Part shown: positions 15,595-23,099 of the stretch, piece by piece | Layout: every line of letters begins with the position of its first letter | Numbering within the stretch: position 1 is the stretch's first letter | Source: 55-13 sp964501275 | Lineage (GTDB): Bacteria; Armatimonadota; Fimbriimonadia; Fimbriimonadales; Fimbriimonadaceae | Direction: 5' to 3' | Length of the DNA stretch: 64,000 bases | Assembly: GCA_964501275.1 (NCBI GenBank) | Contig: CAZCSP010000018.1 | Location: 11,437 to 75,436, forward strand | Position numbers and translations under genes: made by a program | The notes under the pieces: model-generated | The model's database searches: none | What the model saw: the letters and a program-made list of their open reading frames with translations, nothing else | What the model was told of the DNA's origin: nothing

Positions 15595-16160
15595 ACGTCA
15601 ATTTGAGAAGCGCGATGACGACGATGGACGCCATCAAGAAGGCCGAGCCGGAACTGGCGAAGCTGAAGAAGGCGACCGACGGGTTCGAGGCGGTCTTTCT
15701 GAAGAAGCTCTTCAGCCAGATGCGGTCCTCCGTGAAGGAGACCCAGTTTGGGCAGACCTTTGGCAAGGAGATTTACAACGATATGTTCGATGAGGCGTTG
15801 GCCAATGCCGCCGCCAAGTCGAAGACGCTGGGGATGGGCGACCTGCTCTACCGCCAGATGGCTCCCAAAGTGGTGCGTAGCATCGGCTTCCAGCCGATGC
15901 GTCCCTCAACCTTCCAGGTCGAGGCTCCGGCTCCATCGGTGGATTCTGACTCCATCTCCAAGCCTGGAGTGCACGACCTGGAAGGTCGTGCGACACATGG
16001 GCAGGATGCCTATGCCACGCCGCAGATGCGTCCCTCAACCTTCCAGGTTGAGGCTCCGGCTCTATCAGTAGATTCTGATTCCATCTCCAAATCTGTACTG
16101 CACGACCAGGATGGTCGCGCGACGCATCGACAAGATGTCGATGCCACACCAAAACCATGA
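15591..16160 (+). CDS. flgJ: Rod-binding protein FlgJ (N-terminal type) with repeat-derived C-terminal half
   Basis: Residues 1-95 are the rod-binding domain of FlgJ: LKKATDGFEAVFLKKLFSQMR, GQTFGKEIYNDMFDEALANAAAKS and LGMGDLLYRQM. There is no muramidase domain, as is common outside Proteobacteria. Residues 96-189 are two 43-residue tandem units starting MRPSTFQVEAPA; they correspond to a 129-bp DNA duplication made of TCC-loop palindromes (15881-16143). The repeats therefore supply half of the protein. A FlgJ of about 95-100 residues would be complete without them. It overlaps flgI and flgN by four bases each. Confidence 0.88.
   Translation: MNVNLRSAMTTMDAIKKAEPELAKLKKATDGFEAVFLKKLFSQMRSSVKETQFGQTFGKEIYNDMFDEALANAAAKSKTLGMGDLLYRQMAPKVVRSIGFQPMRPSTFQVEAPAPSVDSDSISKPGVHDLEGRATHGQDAYATPQMRPSTFQVEAPALSVDSDSISKSVLHDQDGRATHRQDVDATPKP
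15881..16143. repeat. Seven TCC-loop-type palindromes in two 129-bp tandem units, inside flgJ
   Basis: Stems lie at 15881-15899 (CATCGGCTTCCAGCCGATG), 15905-15923, 15971-15991, 15996-16014, 16034-16052 (CTCAACCTTCCAGGTTGAG), 16100-16120 and 16125-16143. The unit beginning GATGCGTCCCTCAACC starts at 15896 and again at 16025. The two units differ by substitutions, several of which keep the stems paired. The last stem has TCT in place of TCC. Confidence 0.85.
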
Positions 16161-16627
16161 AAACACGAGAACTGCAACAACTGTGGTGGGACTGGCTCGG
16201 GACTTCCGAGCGGCTCCTCCGATCTCTCTATGAACAGACCGCCGCCCTCACGCTGCGGGACGTCGCCCGCGTCGAACGCATCCAGCCCGAGTTGGATCAG
16301 ATGATGGCGAAGCTTCGAGAACTGGACAACGAGGCCGTGGCGCTTGCCCATAAGCTGGCCGGGGAGTTTGGCGTTGAGCCGAACCTCCGAAGTTTGGTAA
16401 GCGTGCTTGAAAAAGCCGAAGCACAAGCCCTCCAAGGTCTCGGAAACCGCGTCACCGTCGCCGCTCGCAACGTTCAGGACGTGCTCAAGAAGAACCGCGC
16501 CCTGATCGAGAACGAGATGACCTATATCAATGGGTCCGTCACGCTCATCGCGAAGGCCGCCGTCCAAGCCCAGGGTCCATTTTCCGGTACAAATGCCGAT
16601 GCTGTATTAGTGGATCAAGCCGCTTAG
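16157..16627 (+). CDS. flgN: FlgN-like export chaperone for FlgK/FlgL
   Basis: A 156-residue, almost entirely helical protein without a signal peptide. It starts ELQQLWWDWLGTSERLLRSLYEQTAALTLRD and continues with long amphipathic helices and a central VLEKAEAQALQGLGNRV segment; it ends ENEMTYINGSVTLIAKAA, resembling the FlgN C-terminal NRALLEQQLRFVNFLLNLL-type helix. Position directly before flgK supports the assignment, since FlgN binds the hook-associated proteins and brings them to the export gate. Sequence similarity within this family is low, so the call leans partly on context. Confidence 0.75.
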   Translation: MKTRELQQLWWDWLGTSERLLRSLYEQTAALTLRDVARVERIQPELDQMMAKLRELDNEAVALAHKLAGEFGVEPNLRSLVSVLEKAEAQALQGLGNRVTVAARNVQDVLKKNRALIENEMTYINGSVTLIAKAAVQAQGPFSGTNADAVLVDQAA

Positions 16628-16636
16628 GAGAAAACA

Positions 16637-18016
16637 ATGCCCGGCGCCTTTCATGGAATCAGCATGGCCTCCAACGCCCTTCGCGCGTTCCAACGCGCTC
16701 TGGACGTCACGGGCCACAACATCTCGAACGTCGATACCCGCGGCTACACGCGGCAGGTCGTCGAATTCCGAGACAACGACCCCACCAAGTTCTGGATGGG
16801 CGGCGTCCACGCGCTTGGCAACGGCGTCACCATTGGGTCCGTCAATCGGATTCGAGACGCATTCTTGGAGCAGAGAAAGCTGTACGCCACTGGCGACACT
16901 GGCAAGTACCTGCAACTGGCAGACAGCCTGCGCAACGTCGAGTCTCTTTTTCTGGAGCCCGGCGGGAGCGGCATCGCCGACGCCATGGACAAGTTCTACA
17001 ATGCGTGGTCGGCGCTGTCGTCCAACCCAAACGAGCCCACAGCCCGGATGCAGGTCCAACAGGCGGGCGCGACGCTGGCCAACCGCGTACGCACCACCTA
17101 TGGCGCGCTCAACGATCAGCTCACCTACACCAACCAGGCGATCACCGACACGCTGAACCAAGTTCAAAACCTGTCTCAGCATATCGCGGAGTTGAACGGG
17201 CAGATTCGCCAGAAGCAGGCGGAAGGCATGATGCCGAACGACCTGATGGACATGCGCGACCAGGCCGTTCGCGACCTCGGGCAGTTGGTGGACATCCACA
17301 CATACGAGCAGATGGATGGGACGGTCAACGTCTTCATGAACCAGCTCACGCTGGTCGACAATGCAGGCGCAGTTCCCACGCCCATGACCTTCGACACCGT
17401 GCTTGGCACGATCTCGGACTCCAGCGGCACGTTCGACGTGCGAAGCGGCAAATTGCGGGCGCTCTTCGAAGCGGCGGAGCAGATCAAGACCTATCAGGGG
17501 AACCTGGACGCCCTCGCCAATGAGTTGAGGACCCAGGTCAACGCGATCCACTCCACCGGCACGAACCCCTTGGGCAATACCGGAGTTAACTTTTTCAACG
17601 ACTCCATCCCGCAAAGCGGGGCCATCGACTTCAACCTCGATCCGGCCATCGCCGCCGACCCTCAGGCGATTGTCAGCAGCGTTACGGGAAGCGCGGGAGA
17701 TGGCGGCCTTGCCCTGTCCATCAGCCGACTGCGCGACGAGGCTTCGGCCGCCCTTGGCGGGGTCACGATGAGCCGGTACTTCGACAACGTGGTGTCCGAT
17801 GTTGGCCGCAAGACCGAATACTACGAGGCCCAGGCAAGAACCCAGCTTGCGATGAACGACCAGATCGACCGGCAGATTCAGAGCGTTAGCGGGGTTTCGC
17901 TCGATGACGAGATGGCGAACATGCTTCGATTCCAAAGAAGCTACCAAGCCGCCGCCCGCGCCCTCACCATCTTCGACCAAGTAACCGAGGATTTAATCAA
18001 CATGGTTCGCCGATAG
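16637..18016 (+). CDS. flgK: Flagellar hook-associated protein 1 FlgK
   Basis: First hook-filament junction protein. The N-terminal rod-family signature (SNALRAFQRALDVTGHNISN, then VDTRGYTRQ) and the C-terminal SGVSLDDEMANMLRFQRSYQAAARALTIFDQVTEDLINMV match FlgK. The middle includes FLEQRKLYATGDTGKYLQLADSLRNVESLF and a DKFYNAWSALSSNPNEPTARMQV stretch, which are also family features. At 459 residues it is slightly shorter than enterobacterial FlgK (about 547), lacking part of the surface-exposed D3 region. It has no signal peptide, as expected for type III export. AGGAG lies eight bases before the ATG. Confidence 0.96.
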   Translation: MPGAFHGISMASNALRAFQRALDVTGHNISNVDTRGYTRQVVEFRDNDPTKFWMGGVHALGNGVTIGSVNRIRDAFLEQRKLYATGDTGKYLQLADSLRNVESLFLEPGGSGIADAMDKFYNAWSALSSNPNEPTARMQVQQAGATLANRVRTTYGALNDQLTYTNQAITDTLNQVQNLSQHIAELNGQIRQKQAEGMMPNDLMDMRDQAVRDLGQLVDIHTYEQMDGTVNVFMNQLTLVDNAGAVPTPMTFDTVLGTISDSSGTFDVRSGKLRALFEAAEQIKTYQGNLDALANELRTQVNAIHSTGTNPLGNTGVNFFNDSIPQSGAIDFNLDPAIAADPQAIVSSVTGSAGDGGLALSISRLRDEASAALGGVTMSRYFDNVVSDVGRKTEYYEAQARTQLAMNDQIDRQIQSVSGVSLDDEMANMLRFQRSYQAAARALTIFDQVTEDLINMVRR

Positions 18017-18031
18017 CGCGAAGGCTAGAGC

Positions 18032-18916
18032 ATGAGAATCAGCACCGCCTACCAGTTTGAAACGTACAGCTCCGATATGCGGAAGGCGCAAGAGCGTCTG
18101 GCGATCGCCGGGCGACAGGTTTCTTCCGGCAAACGCCTGGAGCGTCCGAGCGACGATCCCCTGGGCACGGCTCGCGTCCTGAGTATGCGCAGCTATCGGG
18201 CCGCCACCGAGCAGTATGCCAAGAATCTGCATACCGCCAAGGGCACTCTGGGCTATACCGAAGAGGCTCTTGGGAGTCTGCACGAAGGGATTAAGCGAGC
18301 CTACACGCTGGCCGTTCAAGGCGCCAACGGCGCGACGGATCAGACCGGGCGCAATGCGATGGCCCAGGAGATTAAGGAGATCCAAGATCGCCTGCTCCAG
18401 ATCGCCAACACGCGGGGTCCCTCGGGCCAATACATCTTTGCCGGACAGAGCAACAGCACGATGCCCTACACGGTTGCGGGCAACGCCCTCGTCTTCGCGG
18501 GCGACTCCAACCCGGTGGTGGTTGAAGCCGGTCCCAACGAGACCATGCAGGTCAACTCGCTGGGCGAACCGATGTTCAGCAACATCTACAGCCAACTGGA
18601 AACCCTGAAGAACGACCTTCTGGGGGGCAACGTTGGCGCGATCAGCGGGGTGGGCATCAACGATATGCAGGCGGCGATGACGACCGTCAACGCCGAACGC
18701 GGCCAGGTGGGCGCCAAGCTCCGCCAGGTCGAGGAATACACACAACAGTACACCAGGAGGGTGGACGACCTAACTAAGGGGATATCCGACATAGAGGACG
18801 TCGATATTGCCCAAGCGCTCACGAGCTATCAGCTCGCTCAAACGGCCTATGAGGCGTCTCTCCGAGTCGCCAGCCAGGGCTTCCGCTTGAGCCTGATGGA
18901 CTTTATCCAAGGTTGA
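18032..18916 (+). CDS. flgL: Flagellar hook-associated protein 3 FlgL
   Basis: A 294-residue flagellin-family protein. It has RISTAYQFETYSSDMRKAQERLAIAGRQVSSGKRLERPSDDPLG at the N-terminus (the FlgL version of the flagellin ND0 helix) and QYTRRVDDLTKGISDIEDVDIAQALTSYQLAQTAYEASLRV at the C-terminus. It is the second hook-filament adaptor, acting between FlgK and the filament. It lies 15 bp after flgK. No flagellin (fliC) gene is present in the window, so the filament subunit must be encoded elsewhere. Confidence 0.95.
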   Translation: MRISTAYQFETYSSDMRKAQERLAIAGRQVSSGKRLERPSDDPLGTARVLSMRSYRAATEQYAKNLHTAKGTLGYTEEALGSLHEGIKRAYTLAVQGANGATDQTGRNAMAQEIKEIQDRLLQIANTRGPSGQYIFAGQSNSTMPYTVAGNALVFAGDSNPVVVEAGPNETMQVNSLGEPMFSNIYSQLETLKNDLLGGNVGAISGVGINDMQAAMTTVNAERGQVGAKLRQVEEYTQQYTRRVDDLTKGISDIEDVDIAQALTSYQLAQTAYEASLRVASQGFRLSLMDFIQG

Positions 18917-18925
18917 TCTATCCAC

Positions 18926-19384
18926 ATGACCCTTTCTAACACCCGATTCGGCGAGATCGAATACTCCGCCGACGACATCATCACCTTTGCCGACGGCGTG
19001 ATCGGATTCCCGAACAACACCCAATTTCTGCTGTTGAACCACAAGCCGAACACCCCGTTCCGCTGGCTTCAAAGCATCGAGGACTCGGGGCTGGCCTTTC
19101 TAGTGGCGTTCCCCGAAGTCATCGCCCCGGGATACGCTCCCGAGATCGAGAACTCGATTGCCCAAGAACTTGAGTTGACCGAAGAAACGCCGCAAATGGT
19201 GCTGACTACGGTCACCATTCCCCCCGGCAGACCCGAGGAGATGACCACGAATCTGCTTGGTCCGATCATTATCAACGGCGCAACCATGCAGGCAAAGCAG
19301 GTGATCTTGACCGACGAAGCGTATACTGTTAAGCACCGGGTATTCGCGACGACGGAGCGGATCGCTGAAAAGGTAGCCGCCTAA
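18926..19384 (+). CDS. fliW: Flagellar assembly factor FliW
   Basis: A 152-residue single-domain protein with the FliW pattern: ITFADGVIGFPNNTQFLLL, FRWLQSIEDSGLAFLVAFPE and TTVTIPPGRPEEMTTNLLGPIIINGATMQAKQVIL. In Bacillus, FliW binds flagellin and, when free, binds CsrA and stops it repressing flagellin translation. The next gene is csrA, so that partner-switch pair is conserved here and probably senses filament-subunit secretion. It follows flgL by nine bases and lacks a strong Shine-Dalgarno (TATCCAC). Confidence 0.95.
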   Translation: MTLSNTRFGEIEYSADDIITFADGVIGFPNNTQFLLLNHKPNTPFRWLQSIEDSGLAFLVAFPEVIAPGYAPEIENSIAQELELTEETPQMVLTTVTIPPGRPEEMTTNLLGPIIINGATMQAKQVILTDEAYTVKHRVFATTERIAEKVAA

Positions 19385-19429
19385 CACAGCGTTCGATCTA
19401 TCGTTACCGGCCATGGAGGGCTATCGAGC

Positions 19430-19639
19430 ATGCTGGTGCTCACTAGAAAACTACATCAGAGCATCGTCATCGGAGACCAAATCGAGGTCGTTGTGCTTGA
19501 GGTCCGCGGCGAACAAGTTCGCCTGGGCATCAAGGCGCCCAAAGACGTCACCGTCCATCGTAAAGAGATTTACGAGCAGATTCAGGAAGAAAATAAGAGC
19601 GCGGCCAATGTACGGTTGGAGGATATTCCGGAAGGCTAA
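19430..19639 (+). CDS. csrA: Carbon storage/translation regulator CsrA
   Basis: The 69-residue RNA-binding protein begins MLVLTRKLHQSIVIGD and includes EVVVLEVRGEQVRLGIKAPKDVTVHRKEIYEQI, the complete five-strand CsrA fold with the RNA-contacting Leu4/Arg6 and Arg43-region residues. It represses translation by covering GGA-containing hairpin loops in mRNA leaders. The C-terminal extension (NKSAANVRLEDIPEG) resembles that of FliW-regulated CsrA proteins. A 118-bp inverted-repeat element starts three bases after its stop codon. It is the last gene of the flagellar operon. Confidence 0.96.
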   Translation: MLVLTRKLHQSIVIGDQIEVVVLEVRGEQVRLGIKAPKDVTVHRKEIYEQIQEENKSAANVRLEDIPEG

Positions 19640-19642
19640 CGT

Positions 19643-19760
19643 ACGCGAAGCGTGTAGCCGTGGGCAGGGACCCGCGATGAGACTTGTATCTCGTCGGCAA
19701 ACTTGTTGTTATCTACAAACTGGGTTCGCGGGTCCCTGCCCACGGCTACACGCTTCGCGT
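19643..19760. repeat. 118-bp MITE-like element with 34-bp perfect inverted ends
   Basis: The left arm (19643-19676) starts ACGCGAAGCGTGTAGCCGTG and the right arm (19727-19760) is its exact reverse complement, ending CACGGCTACACGCTTCGCGT. About 50 unrelated bases separate them. It lies directly after csrA and could also end transcription of the flagellar operon as a giant hairpin. Confidence 0.9.
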
Positions 19761-19774
19761 CGGCTTGCTACGTC

Positions 19775-20221
19775 ATGAACCTTCGCGAACGTTATCGACC
19801 TATCGCCGTGGCCTCCAATTTGTTGGTCATCAGTAGCTTCTTCGTGCTGGTGGTTCTGCTTGGCTTCAACCAGGGGTTGAGTCTCGTCAACGTCGCCATT
19901 GGGAGCGCGATCATTTTGATCGCCAACATGGTGTTCGTCTGCTCTGGCATCCTCGTCCCCTCCTTGGTCGCACCTGGACAACTTGTGTTCCCCTTGAACA
20001 TCACCTTGCCCATCGTCTATTCGGCTTGGACAGTGGTCGTGGCCTATCTGTCCTGGAGAATGGGAAGCCCCTTGGAGCCTACGTTGGAGGTTTTTCGGCG
20101 GTTTGCGAATCTGTTTGAGTTGAAGGATATGATCTGGTTTCCGGCGGCCCAATTCGTGGTGATGACGATGGCGGCGATCGTCAACGCGAGGACCCCTTCC
20201 CAAAGTGTAGACTCGACATAA
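19775..20221 (+). CDS. Four-helix membrane protein of unknown function
   Basis: ATG 19775 is chosen because the upstream frame (to 19703) is part of the inverted-repeat element. The 148 residues (MNLRERYRPIAVASNLL...) contain four hydrophobic segments (about 13-33, 36-58, 65-86 and 120-138) with short loops. It ends in TAATG with ribF, so the two are coupled. It is not recognised; being linked to ribF is not enough to infer flavin transport, although a small polytopic protein here makes that worth considering. Confidence 0.55.
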   Translation: MNLRERYRPIAVASNLLVISSFFVLVVLLGFNQGLSLVNVAIGSAIILIANMVFVCSGILVPSLVAPGQLVFPLNITLPIVYSAWTVVVAYLSWRMGSPLEPTLEVFRRFANLFELKDMIWFPAAQFVVMTMAAIVNARTPSQSVDST

Positions 20222-21138
20222 TGCAGGTTCATTTCGGCGAAGAACTGATCCGCGCGGAGTGGACCCGGGCGGTGGCGTGTCTGGGCACCTTCGATGGGGT
20301 GCATCGGGGCCATTGCCAGGTCATCGGAACCGCCGTCGAGCGGGCCAAAGAGCGCGGTCTTCCCTGTGTGCTCGTCACCTTTGACCGCCACCCCGCCGCC
20401 ACCCTCGCGCCCGAGCGCTGCCCCAAAGCCATCGCCCCGCTTGCCTCCAATATCAAAGCCTTCGAGTCGCAGGGAGTTTCGGTTGCCCTCATCCTGCCCT
20501 TCACCCGAGAACTGAGCGAAACCACCGCCCAAACCTTCCTCGACCACGTTCTGATTGGCGAAGCAAAGGCAGAGATGCTGATAGTCGGGCACGATTTCGC
20601 CTTTGGCAGGGGTCGGGAAGGGAACGCGGAATGGCTACGCCCCCGGATCGAGACCGAGGTCATCCCCCCTTTTGAGATCGACGGGCACCGGGTCAGCAGC
20701 AGCGAAATTCGGATGGCGATTGAGACCGGGCAGATGGAGAAGGCCAACAAACTCTTGGGCAGATCTTTCAGCCTGATGGGGGTTGTGGTCGGCGGGCAGC
20801 GGCTGGGTCGTCAACTCGGCTACCCCACCATCAACCTCGCCCGATCTTACGATGGCGTCCTGCCGCGCGACGGAATCTATGCGGGCATGGCCGAGACGAG
20901 CCAAGGCGTCTTTAAGGCGGCCATCAGCGTCGGGCTGAGGCCAACCGTCGATGGCAACCATCGCACGGTAGAGGCCTATCTCCTGGACTATCCCGGAACG
21001 GAGATTTACGGCTCCTCGGTAGATTTGGCGTTCCATCGGCGACTAAGAGATGAAGAGAAATTCGATTCGCTCGACGCCCTGAAAGACCAGATGGCCCAGG
21101 ACGTCGCCATGGTTGCAAACGACATTGCTTTCCGTTAA
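20221..21138 (+). CDS. ribF: Bifunctional riboflavin kinase / FAD synthetase
   Basis: A 305-residue enzyme that phosphorylates riboflavin to FMN and adenylates FMN to FAD. The N-terminal nucleotidyltransferase half shows LGTFDGVHRGHCQVI (nucleotide-binding loop), FDRHPAATL, and the ISSSEIR-type motif as VSSSEIR. The C-terminal kinase half shows GGQRLGRQLGYPTINL, with PTIN matching the PTAN phosphate/metal motif, and PRDGIYAGMAE. The length and both domains are complete. The start overlaps the previous stop (TAATG). Confidence 0.95.
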   Translation: MQVHFGEELIRAEWTRAVACLGTFDGVHRGHCQVIGTAVERAKERGLPCVLVTFDRHPAATLAPERCPKAIAPLASNIKAFESQGVSVALILPFTRELSETTAQTFLDHVLIGEAKAEMLIVGHDFAFGRGREGNAEWLRPRIETEVIPPFEIDGHRVSSSEIRMAIETGQMEKANKLLGRSFSLMGVVVGGQRLGRQLGYPTINLARSYDGVLPRDGIYAGMAETSQGVFKAAISVGLRPTVDGNHRTVEAYLLDYPGTEIYGSSVDLAFHRRLRDEEKFDSLDALKDQMAQDVAMVANDIAFR

Positions 21139-21151
21139 CGTCTAGAACCTT

Positions 21152-21679
21152 ATGAAGAAGCCCATTCTCATCGTCGCCGGTATTCTCGTTCTGCTCGTCG
21201 GCATCCGCGTGATCATGAGCATGGGTGGGGCGGATGACAAGAAGCTGATCCGCGAGGCTCTCGCCGAATCCATCCTGGCCAGCAAAGAAGGCCGCCCCGG
21301 CGGGGTGATGGATAAGATTTCTGACAAGCTGACCGTCAACAACGAGCAGTTCCGCAAGGGGCAAATCTTCGACGTGATCCGGGACATGAAGCCGGACGTC
21401 GAGGTCTTGCAACAGGATCCGGTGGTGATGGGCGAGGAGGCCCAGATCACGTCGCCCGTTCGTCTGAAGTTGAAGTTGCCCATTGGCAACGGCTCGGCTT
21501 TCGACCAGACCATCCAAGACGTGACCCTGGTCTTCGCCAAAGAGTCCGCGACCGAGTGGCTGGTCATCCCGACCACCAAGTGGCGGCTAAAAGAGGTGAG
21601 GCTCCCAGACAATGTGATGAGCCAGATCAGCGGCCTCGGGAATTTGGGGACCCTTGGCGGGTTCGGGTTTGGGTTGTAG
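21152..21679 (+). CDS. Membrane-anchored protein of unknown function
   Basis: A 175-residue protein with one N-terminal transmembrane/anchor helix (KKPILIVAGILVLLVGIRVIM) and an extracytoplasmic alpha+beta domain. The domain starts with a helix (DKKLIREALAESILASKEG) and continues with strands (EVLQQDPVVMGEEAQITSPVRLKLKL; DVTLVFAKESATEWLVI), a layout like that of cystatin- or NTF2-type small folds. It ends in a Gly-rich tail (GLGNLGTLGGFGFGL). It is 13 bp after ribF and probably cotranscribed. I do not recognise the family. Confidence 0.55.
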   Translation: MKKPILIVAGILVLLVGIRVIMSMGGADDKKLIREALAESILASKEGRPGGVMDKISDKLTVNNEQFRKGQIFDVIRDMKPDVEVLQQDPVVMGEEAQITSPVRLKLKLPIGNGSAFDQTIQDVTLVFAKESATEWLVIPTTKWRLKEVRLPDNVMSQISGLGNLGTLGGFGFGL

Positions 21680-21702
21680 GTCGCCATCATTCAGGCTTTT
21701 CT

Positions 21703-21790
21703 CCACCACGAAGAAACCAAGAAACAAAGAGCGCGAAGGCTGTCTTCAGGCTCTTCATGGTTTGGGGTTTCTTGGTGCCCTTGGTGGTTT
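21703..21790. repeat. 88-bp inverted repeat of the CCACGAAGAAACC type
   Basis: Left arm CCACCACGAAGAAACCAAG (from 21703) pairs with right arm GTTTCTTGGTGCCCTTGGTGG (to about 21787). Relatives are at 47483-47581 and, as one arm, 4298-4323. A similar but distinct CCTTCGGTGGTCCTC repeat is at 37039-37120. Confidence 0.7.
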
Positions 21791-21886
21791 CTGGACGTTG
21801 GAGGGAACCGTCGCTGAACGCAGGAAGGCGCAGGGGTAACGGCGGGAATGTCGTCCCTTTGATTTTTGCGATAGAATCTATCTGCG

Positions 21887-22318
21887 ATGACTCCGATGAG
21901 CAAAGGCTTGAAGCGAGCCGCTTTTCTTTCGGCATGGATTAATTTTGGTGCCATCGGCTTGTGGATCTGGGGGTGCTTGTTGCTTGGAGGACTTGAGCCC
22001 TTTAGCAACACAGGAGGACTTACCATGCTCGGCATGAGCATGAACTTGGCCAGCGGAACGTTCTATATCCAAACACGTGGATCGGTTGGCCCCCGGCTGT
22101 TCGTCCTTGCAATGTCTCTGCTTATCGCCATCCCGGGGTTCGTTCTATGGAAACACCGCGCGTTTGCCCTAAGTTCAGCCACCGTGCAACAAGCAACTGG
22201 ACTACTAATCGCTAGCCTAGTGCTTGCGACCATCTCTTTTGTCATAGGAGTCCGGGCGTTGAAGCAAGATCAGAAAGCATCTCTGCTTTTCCAAACAAAT
22301 CCGATCTCAAAGACCTAG
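21887..22318 (+). CDS. Four-helix membrane protein of unknown function
   Basis: 143 residues with four predicted transmembrane helices (about 12-35, 44-58, 69-86 and 99-122) and a short basic C-terminal tail. Start could be ATG 21887 or 21896 (MSKGLKRAAF); neither has a strong Shine-Dalgarno. The gene is visibly less GC-rich than the neighbouring ribosomal and flagellar genes. It lies directly upstream of rpmJ, in the place where infA, adk or secY would lie in many genomes. The function is not recognised. Confidence 0.5.
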   Translation: MTPMSKGLKRAAFLSAWINFGAIGLWIWGCLLLGGLEPFSNTGGLTMLGMSMNLASGTFYIQTRGSVGPRLFVLAMSLLIAIPGFVLWKHRAFALSSATVQQATGLLIASLVLATISFVIGVRALKQDQKASLLFQTNPISKT

Positions 22319-22339
22319 CGCAGACGAAGATTGCGTAGG

Positions 22340-22345
22340 TATAAT
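22340..22345 (+). promoter_or_regulatory. Possible -10 box of the rpmJ-rpsM-rpsK-rpoA-rplQ operon
   Basis: A perfect TATAAT lies about 145 bases before rpmJ, in the only gap upstream of the operon. No good -35 hexamer is seen at the usual spacing (the place holds AGCGCA), so confidence is modest. The long leader could host autoregulation by a ribosomal protein. Confidence 0.35.
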
Positions 22346-22489
22346 CCCTTCTTGCGTCAGCCGACTGAAAGCGCGGCGCGCCTCTGGCGTGTCTACTCAT
22401 CATTCAGACGGACCTGAATCCAGAAAGGATTCGCGACTCGGACCAATACCCTCTAGACGGGGTGTGTTGAGGGATCAGAAGAACAAGAA

Positions 22490-22603
22490 ATGAAAGTCAG
22501 AGCCAGTGTCAAAAAGATTTGCGACAAGTGCAAGATCATCAAGCGCGAAGGCGTCGTGCGGGTGATTTGCGAGAACAAGAAGCACAAGCAGCGACAGGGC
22601 TAA
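22490..22603 (+). CDS. rpmJ: 50S ribosomal protein L36
   Basis: A 37-residue protein starting MKVRASVKKICDKCKIIKRE. The zinc-ribbon ligands are Cys11, Cys14, Cys27 and His33 (ICDKC, VIC, KKHKQRQG), so this is the zinc-binding (C+) form. It starts the alpha-operon-like block; rpsM follows 26 bp later. The size and C-terminal KHKQRQG are exactly family-like. Confidence 0.97.
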   Translation: MKVRASVKKICDKCKIIKREGVVRVICENKKHKQRQG

Positions 22604-22629
22604 GGGCTGACGGAGAAAGAACGAACTAG

Positions 22630-23007
22630 ATGGCACGTATCGCAGGTATCGACCTCCCCCGAGACAAGGCGGCGCAATATGCGCTTCCTCTGATCTACGG
22701 CATCGGCAAGCACAATGTAGTCCAGCTTCTTGAGAAAGCGGGCGTCGACCCCCGAAAGAAGGTCCGCGACCTCACCGAGACCGAGATCGCCCACCTTCGC
22801 GAAGTTCTTGATCGAGACTTCCAAGTCGAGGGAGACCTGCGCCGAGAAGTCAATGGCAACATCCGCCGCCTGATCGAGATCGGCTCCTATCGAGGGCTCC
22901 GACATCGACGCGGACTCCCGACCCGGGGTCAGAACACCCGAGCCGCCGCCCGAACTCGAAAGGGACCGAAGAAGACGGTCGCCGGTAAGAAGAAGGCGAA
23001 GAAATAG
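22630..23007 (+). CDS. rpsM: 30S ribosomal protein S13
   Basis: A 125-residue protein that sits at the head of the small subunit and contacts the P-site tRNA and L5. It shows MARIAGIDLPRDKAAQYALPLIYGIG (helix-two-turn-helix start), the ILRREVNGNIRRLIEIGSYRGLRHRRGLP-type centre and GQNTRAAARTRKGPKKT, with a lysine-rich tail. The length is normal. It is the second gene of the rpmJ operon. Confidence 0.98.
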   Translation: MARIAGIDLPRDKAAQYALPLIYGIGKHNVVQLLEKAGVDPRKKVRDLTETEIAHLREVLDRDFQVEGDLRREVNGNIRRLIEIGSYRGLRHRRGLPTRGQNTRAAARTRKGPKKTVAGKKKAKK

Positions 23008-23009
23008 GG

Positions 23010-23098
23010 CTTAGGCATTCGGTGTTGGGTCTTAGGAAAACCCAAAGCCCAATACCGAATGCCTAGCACCCGACACCCAACACCCAACACCCAAAAAC
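23010..23098. repeat. CCCAA-type inverted repeat between rpsM and rpsK
   Basis: TTAGGCATTCGGTGTTGGG (left arm, from 23010) pairs with CCCAATACCGAATGCC (ending 23062). Tandem CACCCAACACCCAACACCC then runs up to the rpsK ATG at 23100. The repeat occupies the place where the rpsK Shine-Dalgarno should be. Confidence 0.75.
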
Positions 23099-23099
23099 A

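Noticed and set aside
15896..16150. Two 129-bp direct repeats as a CRISPR or VNTR array
   Set aside because: Only two units, no spacers; internal palindromes match the dispersed TCC-loop family.
16607..17980. A 457-codon minus-strand frame
   Set aside because: Shadow of flgK; translation shows no coherent domain.
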